Of a DNA stretch of 64,000 nucleotides, positions 1-8,826 are shown piece after piece (the first letter of the stretch is position 1; every line of letters begins with the position of its first letter). Made by a program: the position numbers and the translations under genes. Under the pieces are notes generated by a model. It was not told the DNA's origin. It saw only the letters and a program-made list of their open reading frames with translations, and did no database searches. The DNA is from Neobacillus sp. DY30 (GTDB taxonomy: Bacteria; Bacillota; Bacilli; Bacillales; Cytobacillaceae), in contig NZ_CP126093.1 in assembly GCF_030123065.1 (NCBI RefSeq), positions 4,284,001 to 4,348,000 of the forward strand. The letters run 5' to 3'.

Positions 1-133
1 CCTTTTCTTTAGCCAATGAAACAGCTTTTTCTTGTGCTGTACTTAGAGGCTCCTGGGCACTTGCATATACTTTAACAAAAACCCCTACACAAATGGCAAT
101 AAATAAAACTAGAAATAAAATTATTTTTTTCAT
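1..133 (-). CDS. ypmB: YpmB, partial (C-terminus outside window)
   Basis: N-terminal 44 codons only; the frame stays open to the window edge. The ATG (131-133) opens with a short basic stretch (MKKII), then a hydrophobic segment ending near VKVYA, so the protein has one N-terminal membrane anchor or signal segment. The next residues (STAQEKAVSLAKEK) fit the start of the PepSY-like YpmB/DUF5590 family. The order ypmB-ypmA-dinG matches B. subtilis, where aspB and asnS follow. Function is not established. Identification rests on the short N-terminus plus synteny. Confidence 0.8.
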   Translation of the reverse strand, partial: MKKIILFLVLFIAICVGVFVKVYASAQEPLSTAQEKAVSLAKEK

Positions 134-148
134 TATACTCCACTTCTT

Positions 149-265
149 CCAGCTACGGCTCCTAACTTTTCCGGCGTTTCAATCCGTCCTACAAATCCAA
201 AGTACAGGATTTGCAGTGCCGGCTTGTAAGCGTCGGTCAAAGTTGGACAGTCGCCTCCGCTTTAC
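149..265 (-). repeat. Small intergenic repeat, copy A
   Basis: Read on the minus strand, this stretch starts with AAAGCGGAGGCGACTG and ends with GCCGTAGCTGG, and has an internal hairpin (CAAATCC / GGATTTG). It fills the gap between ypmA and ypmB with no credible reading frame. Its ends resemble those of the element at 38151-38271 (AAAGCGGAAGTCGCC ... GCAGCTAG). Both look like the AAGCGGAAGCGCC-type intergenic repeats scattered through many Bacillaceae genomes. Family assignment is inference from two copies. Confidence 0.5.
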
Positions 266-269
266 ATCT

Positions 270-440
270 TTATGTACGATAAATCGTAAATATAGCTTTA
301 CTTTGATCTTCTTTGTCGAGCGCCAAGCCAAACATTAGGTCCTGTTTCTTTAATGTTCGGTTAAGGGCATCAACGATTTTGTATAAGTCCGGACTATGCT
401 GAAGCTTTACAGTCGAGAGGACTTCTATTTTTGATTCCAT
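270..440 (-). CDS. ypmA: YpmA, conserved 56-residue protein
   Basis: A 56-codon frame starting at ATG 438-440, preceded by an AAGGAGGAATACT ribosome site. The protein begins MESKIEVLSTVKL and ends FTIYRT; it has the same length and nearly the same sequence as I recall for B. subtilis YpmA. It contains DUF4264-type residues (LQHSPDLYKIVDALN) and no membrane segment or signal. It sits between dinG and ypmB as in B. subtilis, except that the gene at 475-1329 is inserted upstream. Function unknown. Confidence 0.9.
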   Translation of the reverse strand: MESKIEVLSTVKLQHSPDLYKIVDALNRTLKKQDLMFGLALDKEDQSKAIFTIYRT

Positions 441-474
441 AGTATTCCTCCTTTATCTCTCTAAAGCAATAATA

Positions 475-1329
475 TCAGCTATAGTCCTCCTTTTCTACAG
501 GAAAGGTGAATACTTCATAGTTATTTTCAGTAAATTTTATTGTTATCGTACCATGCTTCTTTGTAAAAAAGACTTCTGACCATGTATCCTGGAGATTATA
601 GATAATATCTGGGTCAGGTTGGTGCTGCTCTGACTCAAACAAAATCGATATTTGCGGATTAACGTATTGAATCAATCTCTCAGATAACGAATCTTCCTTG
701 GCCCAGTTCGGTACTTTAAAAATTGTAACATCATCTAAGGGTTTCTTTAATAAATTTTCTTCCACATGATCACTAGAGGAAGTCATTAAAAAAAGACGGT
801 GCTTAAAAAACTGCAGCGTAAAATCGATTCCTTCATTTTCTCCTTTTCCTGCAGATAATACCTCTGCCTTTAAATCAGTGATCAGCTCTTGAGTTGTACC
901 CTCGTTCCATGCAAGCACTTCTATTTCTAAAAAGGGTGCAGTCATATTTTTTAGTTCGTTTATTATCTCAGGAGTTGCAATCAATTTCTTTACATTATAT
1001 TTTGGTATAATTTGAGCAAGTTGGTCAACAAAAAGATTTTGACGGCTGGTAATAATTAATGTTGAAACTTCTTTTACGCGGTATCTTTTAAGAATCTCAC
1101 TTAAGTCCTCACTTGTTTCTTCTCCACCCGTATTTACCAAGATATTTTCTCCATTAGAGCCTTGAATAAGGGTGGCTTCACCGTCACCTAATCCTAAAAA
1201 TGTAACAGCAATCTCATGGTCCTTCAAATTTAAATCGATTTTTTCAACATTACCATATTCAAAAGAAGAGGCACTGCCGATTGAAGATAACTGAAAAAAG
1301 ACTGCTGCCACAAGTAATAACATTTTCAT
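475..1329 (-). CDS. Secreted degenerate metallo-beta-lactamase-fold (ComEC-like) protein
   Basis: A 284-residue protein with an N-terminal signal peptide (MKMLLLVAAVFF, cleavage probably near GSASS). The body resembles the ComEC/Rec2-type beta-lactamase-fold domain: VTFLGLGDGEATLIQ, then ILVNTGG, then TLIITS. Active relatives carry HxHxDH after that last strand; here the segment reads SRQNLFVDQ, so the metal site is gone and hydrolysis is unlikely. The ATG at 1329 is preferred over upstream ATGs at 1335 and 1344 because GGGAGGT (1336-1342) overlaps or abuts those but is well spaced from 1329. It lies between dinG and ypmA, where B. subtilis has no gene. Specific role unknown. Confidence 0.6.
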   Translation of the reverse strand: MKMLLLVAAVFFQLSSIGSASSFEYGNVEKIDLNLKDHEIAVTFLGLGDGEATLIQGSNGENILVNTGGEETSEDLSEILKRYRVKEVSTLIITSRQNLFVDQLAQIIPKYNVKKLIATPEIINELKNMTAPFLEIEVLAWNEGTTQELITDLKAEVLSAGKGENEGIDFTLQFFKHRLFLMTSSSDHVEENLLKKPLDDVTIFKVPNWAKEDSLSERLIQYVNPQISILFESEQHQPDPDIIYNLQDTWSEVFFTKKHGTITIKFTENNYEVFTFPVEKEDYS

Positions 1330-1375
1330 ACACATACCTCCCATATTATTAGGATGTGTAATTTTTCCAATTTCA

Positions 1376-4183
1376 TTATAACCATTTATAAATTATTTCA
1401 ACCAACTCATCAATATTTCCCTTTTTCATCGGTACATCTGGAATGGATTTAAGAAAAGCCTTACCGTATTTAGTTGTAGTAATCCTTTTATCAAAGACCA
1501 TCAAAATTCCACGGTCATTTTCCGTACGAATCAGACGTCCAAAGCCTTGTTTAAATCTTAAAATTGCTTCAGGTAATGAATACTCCGTAAAGTCATTTCC
1601 ACCCTTTTGTTTAATAAGTTGACACTTGGCTTCCGTCAACGGCTCGTCTGGGGGACTAAATGGCAATCTGACAATTATCAAGCAGGATAAATCCTCTCCT
1701 GGGATATCTACCCCTTCCCAGAAGCTGCTTGTTCCTAGCAGAATAGCTTTATCATACCTTTGAAAATTCCTAGTGAGTCGTGATCGGCTTCCGCTGGTAA
1801 TCCCTTGAGCGATCATCGCAAAGTCATTGAGGAATCCACTTTCTTTAATAAGCTCATATGTTTTCTTTAACATATCGTGAGCGGTAAAGAGAATCAGCAT
1901 TCTTCCTTTTGTTGCCTCAGCGATGGTGATAATATGTTCGGTAATCGCAATGACGTAATCTTCTAGACTTGCATTATTTACCTCAGGCAAGTCCTCAGGT
2001 ATTAGCAGCTGAACTTGGTTTTTATAATCAAAAGGAGATGGGATGGCCATTGTTAAAGTATTGTCTTTGACAAGCCCAATTTCGTTTAGCACGTAATCAA
2101 ATGAATGATTAACCGTCAAGGTGGCTGAAGTTAAGACAACTCCCTTTTTTACATTAAAAAAACTCTCCTTCAGCGCCGCAGATACAAAAGCAGGCTGGGC
2201 ATAAAAGGTCGTTACATTCTGTTGTGAACGGAAGTCAATTTCTATCCATTTAACTTCATTAGATTCTTTAATAAAGCAGTCCTGAACCGTCAATCGAAGT
2301 TCTTCTAGTTCGTTTCTAAAGGAAATAATTTCCTCTATTTTCCCTTTTTGTTTACTTGTCAGCGATTGCTTATTATTCTTTATCAGCTCTAATCGCTGGG
2401 TAATTGCAGTTTGCAGGTCTTTCAAAAGAAAGGCAAACCTCTCTGCACTATGGATAAGCGCGTTACTTGCCTTGCTATTATGATTATGTGAAAAACGCAC
2501 CTTCGCGCGGTTTAAGCCTCTTCTTTCGGCAGTATTTGATTTTGCAAAATGGGCTGTTAGCTTAAAAAACTCGTCCATTTCGTAGGAAAGATCTGCGGCT
2601 AGTTGATTTATTTTTGCAAATGTCAACTCTTCCCTTGAAATACTCAAAGAATCAAGTATCATTTCAAGTTCATAAAAAAGCAGGCGCTGCTCATATTGAC
2701 CAAATTGGCTTAGAAGTAAACGAGTAGTTAAGTAGTCTAATGACCGGCCAAAGTATTGACTTGCCACTTTCTCGAAATGATGCCCTTCATCAATGACGGC
2801 ATAGTCAAAGTTAGGCAATAAGGATGTTTCAGCTGATAGATTACTTAATAGCAGGGAATGATTGGTAATGATGATGTCCGCATCCTGTGCTTCGCTTTTA
2901 GCTCGTAAATAAAAATCTTGCTCCTTCCAATTTTTATTCATCGAAAAGATTGTATGTTCGTTTTTAATTTTATTCCAAAAAATATTGCCTCCGCTAGAGA
3001 GATTTAACTCATCTCGATCTCCGGTATTCGTTTCCGTCAGCCAGACAAGAATTTGCATTTTAGTTAACGTGGTATCATAATTGTCATTTTCCTCTAATAG
3101 GGAAAGAGCGAATTTCTCTAGGCTGATATAATGATTCCTCCCTTTCAACAAAACACACTTTATTTCAAAGGGAAGGATTTTCGTTAATAGCGGAATTTCA
3201 TTATGGATAATTTGCTCCTGAAGCTGAATGGTATGTGTGCTTACTACAATTGGCTTTTTATTCTGTTTTGCAATATAAGCAACTGGAAGCAGATATCCTA
3301 GAGATTTTCCAACCCCGGTCCCTGCCTCAATAAGCGTGTGTTTCCCTGAATGGAAAGCATGGTAGACCCCATCCATCATTTGAAATTGACCCATTCTTTT
3401 TTCAAATGTGATAAAAGCATTTTTAACCATTTCCACTTTGTCCTCAACGCTATCTGGGTAGTGGTGATCTTCCTGATAGATGCTATCGGTTGGAGTTGTA
3501 ATACTTTGAGTTTTTTTCATGGCAAGCAAATTGTTGCATATTTCTAACGAATCGTTCCAACTGACACTTGCATGGTCTATCTCTAAAATAATTTCATCTA
3601 TCAATTGTTGTAGATCACTTTTTAGACCTCCTGAAAGCTGCGAAAGCTGTCGGAGAGTTATTTCCGGTAATTGTGACAACCTATCAACTAGAATAAGAAA
3701 TAGCTCTGCGGTTACCTGAGCATCACTATCAGCCTGATGAGGGCGGTCATGTTTCAGGTCCTCTCTAACTGCAAGATCTGATAACTTATAGCCATCCGCT
3801 GTAGGGAATATGATTCTAGCCATTTCTACAGTATCTAAGACAGATCCATAAAAGCCCTCAAATCCCGCTTGAATTAATTCTTCCTGCAAGAAGGACAAGT
3901 CAAATAAAACGTTATGAGCAACGAAATAGGCACCTTCTAATAACGAGTTAACCTTTGGAGCTATTTCTTCAAATAATGGAGCATCTTTCACCATCAAATC
4001 ATCTAAGCCTGTTAATTCCTCAATAAAAGCTGGGATTGACCTTTGGGGATTTACCAGAGATGAGAAGCTTTCCGTGATTTTTCCGTCTTCAATGACCACA
4101 GCGGCAAATTGGATTATTTTATCCCCTTTTTTAGGGTTATTTCCTGTAGTTTCTAAATCTACTACTACAAATTTATTTATCAT
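1376..4183 (-). CDS. dinG: DinG-family 3'-5' exonuclease/helicase-like protein
   Basis: A 935-residue protein with two parts. The first ~170 residues are a DnaQ/DEDD exonuclease: DLETTG (9-14), HNVLFDL near 90, and HQADSDA near 150. The rest is an XPD/DinG-like SF2 helicase core with Walker A AGTGVGKS (287-294), DEGH (about 465-468) and a C-terminal GFGRLIR motif. The four-cysteine Fe-S insertion of E. coli DinG is missing; only one Cys lies between Walker A and DEGH. This matches Firmicute DinG proteins, which are known more as exonucleases than as Fe-S helicases. The ATG at 4183 follows TTGAGGTG by nine bases; the GTG at 4195 overlaps that site. It probably acts in DNA repair and has the panD terminator upstream. 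Confidence 0.93.
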   Translation of the reverse strand: MINKFVVVDLETTGNNPKKGDKIIQFAAVVIEDGKITESFSSLVNPQRSIPAFIEELTGLDDLMVKDAPLFEEIAPKVNSLLEGAYFVAHNVLFDLSFLQEELIQAGFEGFYGSVLDTVEMARIIFPTADGYKLSDLAVREDLKHDRPHQADSDAQVTAELFLILVDRLSQLPEITLRQLSQLSGGLKSDLQQLIDEIILEIDHASVSWNDSLEICNNLLAMKKTQSITTPTDSIYQEDHHYPDSVEDKVEMVKNAFITFEKRMGQFQMMDGVYHAFHSGKHTLIEAGTGVGKSLGYLLPVAYIAKQNKKPIVVSTHTIQLQEQIIHNEIPLLTKILPFEIKCVLLKGRNHYISLEKFALSLLEENDNYDTTLTKMQILVWLTETNTGDRDELNLSSGGNIFWNKIKNEHTIFSMNKNWKEQDFYLRAKSEAQDADIIITNHSLLLSNLSAETSLLPNFDYAVIDEGHHFEKVASQYFGRSLDYLTTRLLLSQFGQYEQRLLFYELEMILDSLSISREELTFAKINQLAADLSYEMDEFFKLTAHFAKSNTAERRGLNRAKVRFSHNHNSKASNALIHSAERFAFLLKDLQTAITQRLELIKNNKQSLTSKQKGKIEEIISFRNELEELRLTVQDCFIKESNEVKWIEIDFRSQQNVTTFYAQPAFVSAALKESFFNVKKGVVLTSATLTVNHSFDYVLNEIGLVKDNTLTMAIPSPFDYKNQVQLLIPEDLPEVNNASLEDYVIAITEHIITIAEATKGRMLILFTAHDMLKKTYELIKESGFLNDFAMIAQGITSGSRSRLTRNFQRYDKAILLGTSSFWEGVDIPGEDLSCLIIVRLPFSPPDEPLTEAKCQLIKQKGGNDFTEYSLPEAILRFKQGFGRLIRTENDRGILMVFDKRITTTKYGKAFLKSIPDVPMKKGNIDELVEIIYKWL

Positions 4184-4283
4184 TTTATAGAACACCTCAA
4201 ATCTTCATTAAAACGGTATCACAAAAAAGCTAAAAGAAAAAGAAAACCTTATGTAATAGTATATAAAATTATTACAAAAAAAG

Positions 4284-4306
4284 AAAAAACCCCCGTTCGC
4301 AGGGGA
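4284..4306 (-). terminator. Intrinsic terminator of panBCD
   Basis: On the minus strand ATCCCC, a seven-base loop and GGGGGT form a six-pair stem followed by TTTTTT. It starts a few bases after the panD stop and separates panBCD from dinG. Confidence 0.8.
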
Positions 4307-4311
4307 TCTCT

Positions 4312-4695
4312 TTACATAATGGTTAATGCAGGTTCAGCATAAATTAGTTCTTTTATTCTGTTATGTTCATCCATAATCGCAACTTTAGGCTGATGGCTTT
4401 GGACTTTTTCTTCAGCTACCAAGCAATAGGAGATAATAATAACAATATCACCTTTTTGCACAAGTCTAGCAGCTGCCCCATTTAAACAAATGACACCGCT
4501 CCCTCTTTGACCAGGGATGATATACGTTTCAAGGCGTGCACCATTATTGTTATTTACAATTTGAACTTTTTCATTGGCAACCATACCAACAGCATCGAGT
4601 AAATCTTCATCTATGGTAATACTGCCAACATAATTAAGATTAGCTTCTGTAACCACAGCACGGTGGATTTTTCCATTCATCATATGCCGAAACAT
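4312..4695 (-). CDS. panD: Aspartate 1-decarboxylase, pyruvoyl type
   Basis: A 127-residue PanD that makes beta-alanine from L-aspartate for pantothenate synthesis. The self-cleavage site GS is at residues 24-25 in YVGSITID; Ser25 becomes the pyruvoyl group. Tyr and Thr residues of the family are kept in LETYIIPG, and [15 protein letters not shown] is the usual conserved block. Its ATG overlaps the panC stop by one base (TAATG), so translation is coupled. It is the last gene of panBCD and is followed by a terminator. Cytoplasmic. Confidence 0.97.
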   Translation of the reverse strand: MFRHMMNGKIHRAVVTEANLNYVGSITIDEDLLDAVGMVANEKVQIVNNNNGARLETYIIPGQRGSGVICLNGAAARLVQKGDIVIIISYCLVAEEKVQSHQPKVAIMDEHNRIKELIYAEPALTIM

Positions 4696-5564
4696 TATTT
4701 TGCTCCTCCAATTTCCTGACTGACCTCTAGGATGATATTATCTATTAACCGAACCTTTGAAAATTTAACCGCAATCGCTATAATACAGGTACCAACTATC
4801 GTTTCTAATTCTTTTAACTGCGGATACGAATATATCTCTACATAATCAATTTCTCCATTGGTTTCTGAACGAATCATGTTTGAAATTAAACTTGTTATTG
4901 TTCGAGGGTTCCGTTCCCCTCGATAGATGGTCTCTTTAGCTGCCGACAGGCTTTTATATAGAGTTACAGCTTGGCGCCTTTCATCAGGCAATAAATTAAC
5001 GTTTCGTGAGCTTTTTGCTAAGCCATTATCCTCACGGACAATATCTACAGGAATTAATTCAATCGGAAAATTGAAATCGGTAATTAAACCCTCTACCACA
5101 GCAACTTGTTGGGCGTCCTTCTTGCCAAAATAGGCCCTTGTCGGAAGGACAATATTAAATAGCTTTGTTAAAACCGTAGCCACACCGTCAAAATGGCCAG
5201 GTCTAGATTTCCCGCATAATACATTTGTACGTTCCTGAACGATTACCTTTACGGATGAAGGATGCGGATACATGTCTTCTACAGAAGGATATAAAAGGTA
5301 ATCTACCCCTTCACATTCAGCTAATGACTGATCTCTATCAAAATCTCTAGGGTAGGTTGAAAAGTCCTCAGTCGGTCCAAATTGCAGCGGGTTTACAAAA
5401 ATACTTAATACCACAATGTCATTTTCTTCTCTCGCTCTTTTTAATAGAGTTAAGTGACCCTCATGTAAAAACCCCATGGTTGGGACAAATCCGATTGACT
5501 TTGATTGCGATTTCAAATTTATTATTTCAGTTTGCATGTCTTGTATCTTAGTAATGACTCTCAT
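4695..5564 (-). CDS. panC: Pantothenate synthetase (pantoate-beta-alanine ligase)
   Basis: A 289-residue PanC that joins pantoate and beta-alanine using ATP through a pantoyl-adenylate. Signature motifs are present: [10 protein letters not shown] with the HxGH nucleotide site near residues 34-37, [29 protein letters not shown], and the KMSKS-like AKSSRN near residue 185. Length is typical. The start overlaps the end of panB by four bases (ATGA), consistent with one transcript running panB-panC-panD. Confidence 0.97.
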   Translation of the reverse strand: MRVITKIQDMQTEIINLKSQSKSIGFVPTMGFLHEGHLTLLKRAREENDIVVLSIFVNPLQFGPTEDFSTYPRDFDRDQSLAECEGVDYLLYPSVEDMYPHPSSVKVIVQERTNVLCGKSRPGHFDGVATVLTKLFNIVLPTRAYFGKKDAQQVAVVEGLITDFNFPIELIPVDIVREDNGLAKSSRNVNLLPDERRQAVTLYKSLSAAKETIYRGERNPRTITSLISNMIRSETNGEIDYVEIYSYPQLKELETIVGTCIIAIAVKFSKVRLIDNIILEVSQEIGGAK

Positions 5565-6397
5565 TTTATTCCTCCGTAAAGGCCGCTAAGCTCTCTTTCT
5601 TTCATCGTAAAGGAGTGCTTATCTTCAGGAAACTGCTCCGATTTTACTTCTTTTACATAGGCTTGTATGGACTCAATAATGAACGGATTTAAGGAATAGT
5701 ATTGCTTTACAAACTTAGGCACCCTCTCCACACCATAACCTAAAATGTCATGATAGACGAGTACCTGTCCGTCTACATCCACCCCTGCTCCAATACCAAT
5801 AATAGGAATGGTTACATTCTTAGCTACTTCCTCTGCAAGCTGCTTTGGGACACATTCTAGCACAATCGCAAATGCCCCAGCTTCCTCACATTTTTTTGCG
5901 TCTTGCAGTAATTTCATTGCAGCTTTCGCATCTTTTCCTTGAACTTTATAACCGCCTAATACACCCACAGATTGAGGAGTTAATCCAAGGTGAGCACAAA
6001 CCGGAATACCAGCCTTTGTAAGCGCTGAAATCTGTTCAATTACTCCGTCTGCGCCTTCTAGCTTTACAGCGTGGGCTCCTGTTTCTTGAATTAACCTGCC
6101 CGCATTTAGTAAAGTATCCTTATCGGATAAATGGTAGGTTAAGAATGGCATATCCACGACAATGAATGTGTCTTTAGCTCCTCGTTTAACTGCTTTTGTG
6201 TGATGGATCATGTCTTCGAGCGTCACTGGCACTGTTGAATCGTATCCAAGTACCACCATACCGAGTGAGTCTCCAACTAAAATTACATCCACTCCTGCTT
6301 GCTCTGCTTGTTTAGCAGATGGGTAATCATAAGCAGTAACCATGACGATTTTTTCCTTATTTTCTTTCATCTTCAAGAAATCTGTAGTTTGCTTCAT
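5561..6397 (-). CDS. panB: 3-methyl-2-oxobutanoate hydroxymethyltransferase
   Basis: PanB transfers a hydroxymethyl group from 5,10-methylene-THF to 2-oxoisovalerate to give ketopantoate, the first committed step to pantothenate. The 278-residue TIM barrel shows [29 protein letters not shown] and GIGAG motifs. The ATG at 6397 is chosen because an AAGGAGGG site lies just upstream (about 6404-6413); upstream in-frame codons give a Pro/Lys-rich extension with no ribosome site. First gene of panBCD, and its leader carries an apparent attenuator (6443-6589). Confidence 0.97.
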   Translation of the reverse strand: MKQTTDFLKMKENKEKIVMVTAYDYPSAKQAEQAGVDVILVGDSLGMVVLGYDSTVPVTLEDMIHHTKAVKRGAKDTFIVVDMPFLTYHLSDKDTLLNAGRLIQETGAHAVKLEGADGVIEQISALTKAGIPVCAHLGLTPQSVGVLGGYKVQGKDAKAAMKLLQDAKKCEEAGAFAIVLECVPKQLAEEVAKNVTIPIIGIGAGVDVDGQVLVYHDILGYGVERVPKFVKQYYSLNPFIIESIQAYVKEVKSEQFPEDKHSFTMKERELSGLYGGIK

Positions 6398-6442
6398 CAA
6401 CTTTCCCTCCTTTTTAGTAGGAAGAGGGGGAAAAAAGAGCAA

Positions 6443-6589
6443 ATAAAAAGATCCATCTGAAGGCAGAGGATCTTGGTACTCTTTTACATGTTCTATCCCT
6501 CTGTCCCGGTCCGTTATACGGATCTAGGCAGAAACCTTTTTAATTGTGAAAATCAGTTTCAGGTGCAGCTCTCAAGGATACCGCCCATT
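6443..6589 (-). promoter_or_regulatory. Structured panBCD leader: candidate pan-motif RNA plus terminator
   Basis: The leader holds two mutually exclusive structures on the minus strand. A first hairpin at 6500-6532 pairs TCTG-CC with GG-A-CAGA around an inner TCCG/CGGA stem, with unpaired purines on one side. A terminator lies at 6443-6473 (AGATCC-TCTG / CAGA-T-GGATCT, then TTTTTATTT). The CAGAGGGAT segment (6495-6503) overlaps the 3' edge of the first hairpin and can instead pair with the 5' arm of the terminator (ATCCTCTG), which would act as an antiterminator. A conserved RNA called the pan motif, a stem with bulged A residues upstream of panB, is known in Firmicutes. Assigning this leader to it is inference. 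Confidence 0.6.
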
Positions 6590-6595
6590 ATTTGA

Positions 6596-6624
6596 ATTAT
6601 AAGAAAAATATTAGAAAACCGCAA
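6596..6624 (-). promoter_or_regulatory. SigA promoter of panBCD
   Basis: TTGCGG, 17 bases, then TATAAT on the minus strand, about 200 bases upstream of panB and directly before the structured leader. The predicted start is near 6589. Confidence 0.8.
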
Positions 6625-6650
6625 GATAATCTTTTCATTAATAAAAGCTA
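6612..6650 (-). terminator. Possible weak terminator after birA
   Basis: Just past the birA stop the minus strand can fold AAGATA-g-CTTTT / AAAAG-at-TATCTT, but it is followed by GCGGTTTTC rather than a clean T run. It overlaps the -35 box of the panBCD promoter, so its role as a terminator is uncertain. Confidence 0.3.
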
Positions 6651-6653
6651 TCT

Positions 6654-7631
6654 TTATAGTTCAATATCCGCTGAGTAGACATGGTGTGTTTTGCCTTGTT
6701 CATCTATCATAATTAATACTCCATCGTCTGTAATGCCTTGTGCTGTACCGGTTATTGAATTGGATAGTGTGCGGGCTGTAATTTTTCTTCCAATACTTAT
6801 GGCATACCCTTCCCATAGAAGCTTTATCGGCAGGAAGCCTTCCTCTAAGTAGACAAGATATAATTTCTCCAGATTCGTGAAAATTCCTTTGATTAAGTCA
6901 GATCGGGATACCTTTTCACCTTTCTCAAGGAAAAGTGAGGTGGCAATCTCCTGCAGCTCACTAGGAAAGTCTTCTTTTTTTTGATTAACATTCATACCAA
7001 TTCCAATAATGATTGAATTAATACGATCCGCTTCTGCTTCCAGCTCGGTTAGTATTCCTGTTACCTTTTTCCCTCTAATGAGGATGTCGTTAGGCCATTT
7101 AATTTCCGGCATCAAGCCTGTAAGGTCCTCTATTGCCTGAACAATTGCTACCGCTGTTAATAAGGTTAATTGCGGTGCCTTTGGCAGCGGGATATTTGGT
7201 CTAAGAATCATACTCATCCAAATGCCCGTATACTTAGGTGAGTGCCATTTACGGTCCATTCTTCCACGGCCAGCTACCTGTTCTTCTGCGATAATAACTG
7301 TTCCTTCAGGGGCATTTTCATAAGCTAAACGATGTGCAATTTTTTGAGTAGATTCTACGCTCTCTTCATAGTGAACGTTTTTACCTATGAAATTTGTTTT
7401 TAATCCCAGTCTTAATTCATCAGCAGTTATTTTTTCGGGTGTTTTTACAATCCGATATCCTTTTCGTCGTACAGCTTCTAGTTCAAAACCCTCTTTACGG
7501 AGCTCCTCAATATGCTTCCAGACAGCTGTTCTAGAGCAGCCGATCAATTCTGCAATCCTCTGGCCCGATAAGTAGGTTTCCCCAGCATTTGTGAAGGCGT
7601 CAAGCAAGTCTTTCCTTAGTTGTGATTGCAC
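6654..7631 (-). CDS. birA: Biotin-protein ligase / biotin operon repressor
   Basis: A 325-residue bifunctional BirA. Residues 1-65 form a winged HTH (SGQRIAELIGCSRTAVWKHIEEL). The remainder is the ligase that makes biotinyl-AMP and biotinylates carboxylase carrier proteins; it shows the biotin-phosphate loop GRGRMDRKW, KWPNDI and GIGMNVNQ. The start is taken as GTG 7629-7631, eleven bases after AAAGGAG and at the position of the B. subtilis start; an upstream GTG overlaps that ribosome site. It overlaps the end of cca by 16 bases and is the last gene of the ypjD-birA run. The HTH suggests control of biotin genes elsewhere. Confidence 0.95.
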   Translation of the reverse strand: MQSQLRKDLLDAFTNAGETYLSGQRIAELIGCSRTAVWKHIEELRKEGFELEAVRRKGYRIVKTPEKITADELRLGLKTNFIGKNVHYEESVESTQKIAHRLAYENAPEGTVIIAEEQVAGRGRMDRKWHSPKYTGIWMSMILRPNIPLPKAPQLTLLTAVAIVQAIEDLTGLMPEIKWPNDILIRGKKVTGILTELEAEADRINSIIIGIGMNVNQKKEDFPSELQEIATSLFLEKGEKVSRSDLIKGIFTNLEKLYLVYLEEGFLPIKLLWEGYAISIGRKITARTLSNSITGTAQGITDDGVLIMIDEQGKTHHVYSADIEL

Positions 7632-8815
7632 TCCATCAGCCACTCCTTTATGATTTTTTTATTATTCGCGACTTTTCCAGTTATTATGGCATGTTCAACC
7701 TTAAACAAGCACTCTCTCACCCATGGTCCACCGGTCTTGTTAAACCACTCCATTAAGTCATTTCCCGTTACGTCCATCTCTGATCGTTCTTTAATTGGAA
7801 GTCCTTCATACACTTGTAAATAGTGCCCAATGGTACTTTGCTCCTCAATATGTTGTATGACAAGGTAGAGTGTTTCTGTAGAAATGAAGATTTCTTTGGT
7901 AGCAGTATATAAATCATATAAGGACCAGCTTGTTTCAAATCTATGGTTTAGATAGTGCAGAATCAGCTGAATCTCCCTAATTTCCTTCAATGGGATTCGC
8001 CAGCCTCTAAGAAATTCCTCTATACCCTTCTTGTCGATTTTCAGACAGTAAACAAGCAAAGCCCACATTTCACGTTTGTTTAATTTTTCAATCTTGTACT
8101 CTAACATTAATTTAATTCGATCTTCTTGGGTCAATAAACCTGGTAAATAAGAAAGCATATTGGTTAGAAGAACTAGTTCTAATGCTTGTTTACGATTATT
8201 TCCACAAAGCAATTTGTCGAACTCAGCTTGTTTTCGTTCAACGGCAATATTCTCAAGTAAATGTATTAAGTCAATCAGTGCATTTAGAGTTTCATCCTCA
8301 ATTTTGAATGATAACTGACTTACAAAACGCACAGCACGCATCATTCTTAAAGCGTCCTCTTGAAACCGATCAACTGCTTTCCCAACAGTTTGGATCACTT
8401 GGTTTTTAATCGAGATTTGTCCGTCAAAGGGATCAATAAGGTTTCCTTCTTTATCCATAGCAATCGCATTCATGGTAAAATCTCTTCGCTGTAAGTCCTC
8501 CGTCAGATTCCTAATAAATGAGACTTCTTTTGGTCTGCGGAAATCCTCGTATTCTGCTTCACTGCGAAATGTGGTAATTTCATATGACCGATCTTGAAAC
8601 AGAACTAAAACAGTTCCATGTTCAATTCCTATATCAACTGTCTTTGAAAATATTTGCTTTACTTCCATAGGGGTAGCTGATGTTGCAATATCGACGTCGT
8701 TTATTTCCTTTTCCAAAAGGAAGTCCCTGACAGAACCCCCGACAAAATAAGCTTCAAATCCTGCAGACTCCAGCTTTTTTAAAACTGGCACCGCCGCTAA
8801 AAAAGGCCCTTTCAT
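7616..8815 (-). CDS. cca: CCA-adding tRNA nucleotidyltransferase
   Basis: A 399-residue class II CCA-adding enzyme that builds or repairs the 3' CCA of tRNA. The N-terminal polymerase head has FVGGSVRDFLL and the carboxylates DVDIATSA. After it come the strand with EYEDFRRPKEV, the RRDFTMNAIA motif and EDALRMMRAVRF, the base-selecting neck. The ATG at 8815 follows AAGGGTG at good spacing; the GTG at 8824 lies within that site. It sits between bshA and birA in the same order as B. subtilis. Confidence 0.96.
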   Translation of the reverse strand: MKGPFLAAVPVLKKLESAGFEAYFVGGSVRDFLLEKEINDVDIATSATPMEVKQIFSKTVDIGIEHGTVLVLFQDRSYEITTFRSEAEYEDFRRPKEVSFIRNLTEDLQRRDFTMNAIAMDKEGNLIDPFDGQISIKNQVIQTVGKAVDRFQEDALRMMRAVRFVSQLSFKIEDETLNALIDLIHLLENIAVERKQAEFDKLLCGNNRKQALELVLLTNMLSYLPGLLTQEDRIKLMLEYKIEKLNKREMWALLVYCLKIDKKGIEEFLRGWRIPLKEIREIQLILHYLNHRFETSWSLYDLYTATKEIFISTETLYLVIQHIEEQSTIGHYLQVYEGLPIKERSEMDVTGNDLMEWFNKTGGPWVRECLFKVEHAIITGKVANNKKIIKEWLMECNHN

Positions 8816-8826
8816 TCTAATCACCC

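Noticed and set aside
93..338. 81-codon plus-strand frame across ypmB, the repeat and ypmA
   Set aside because: It is antisense to two genes and a repeat and has no ribosome site.
6476..6600. T-box, SAM or TPP riboswitch before panB
   Set aside because: GGGCGGTATCC and GAGGG-like pieces were compared with T-box and known riboswitch cores, but the needed segments are not there; the pan-type attenuator fits better.
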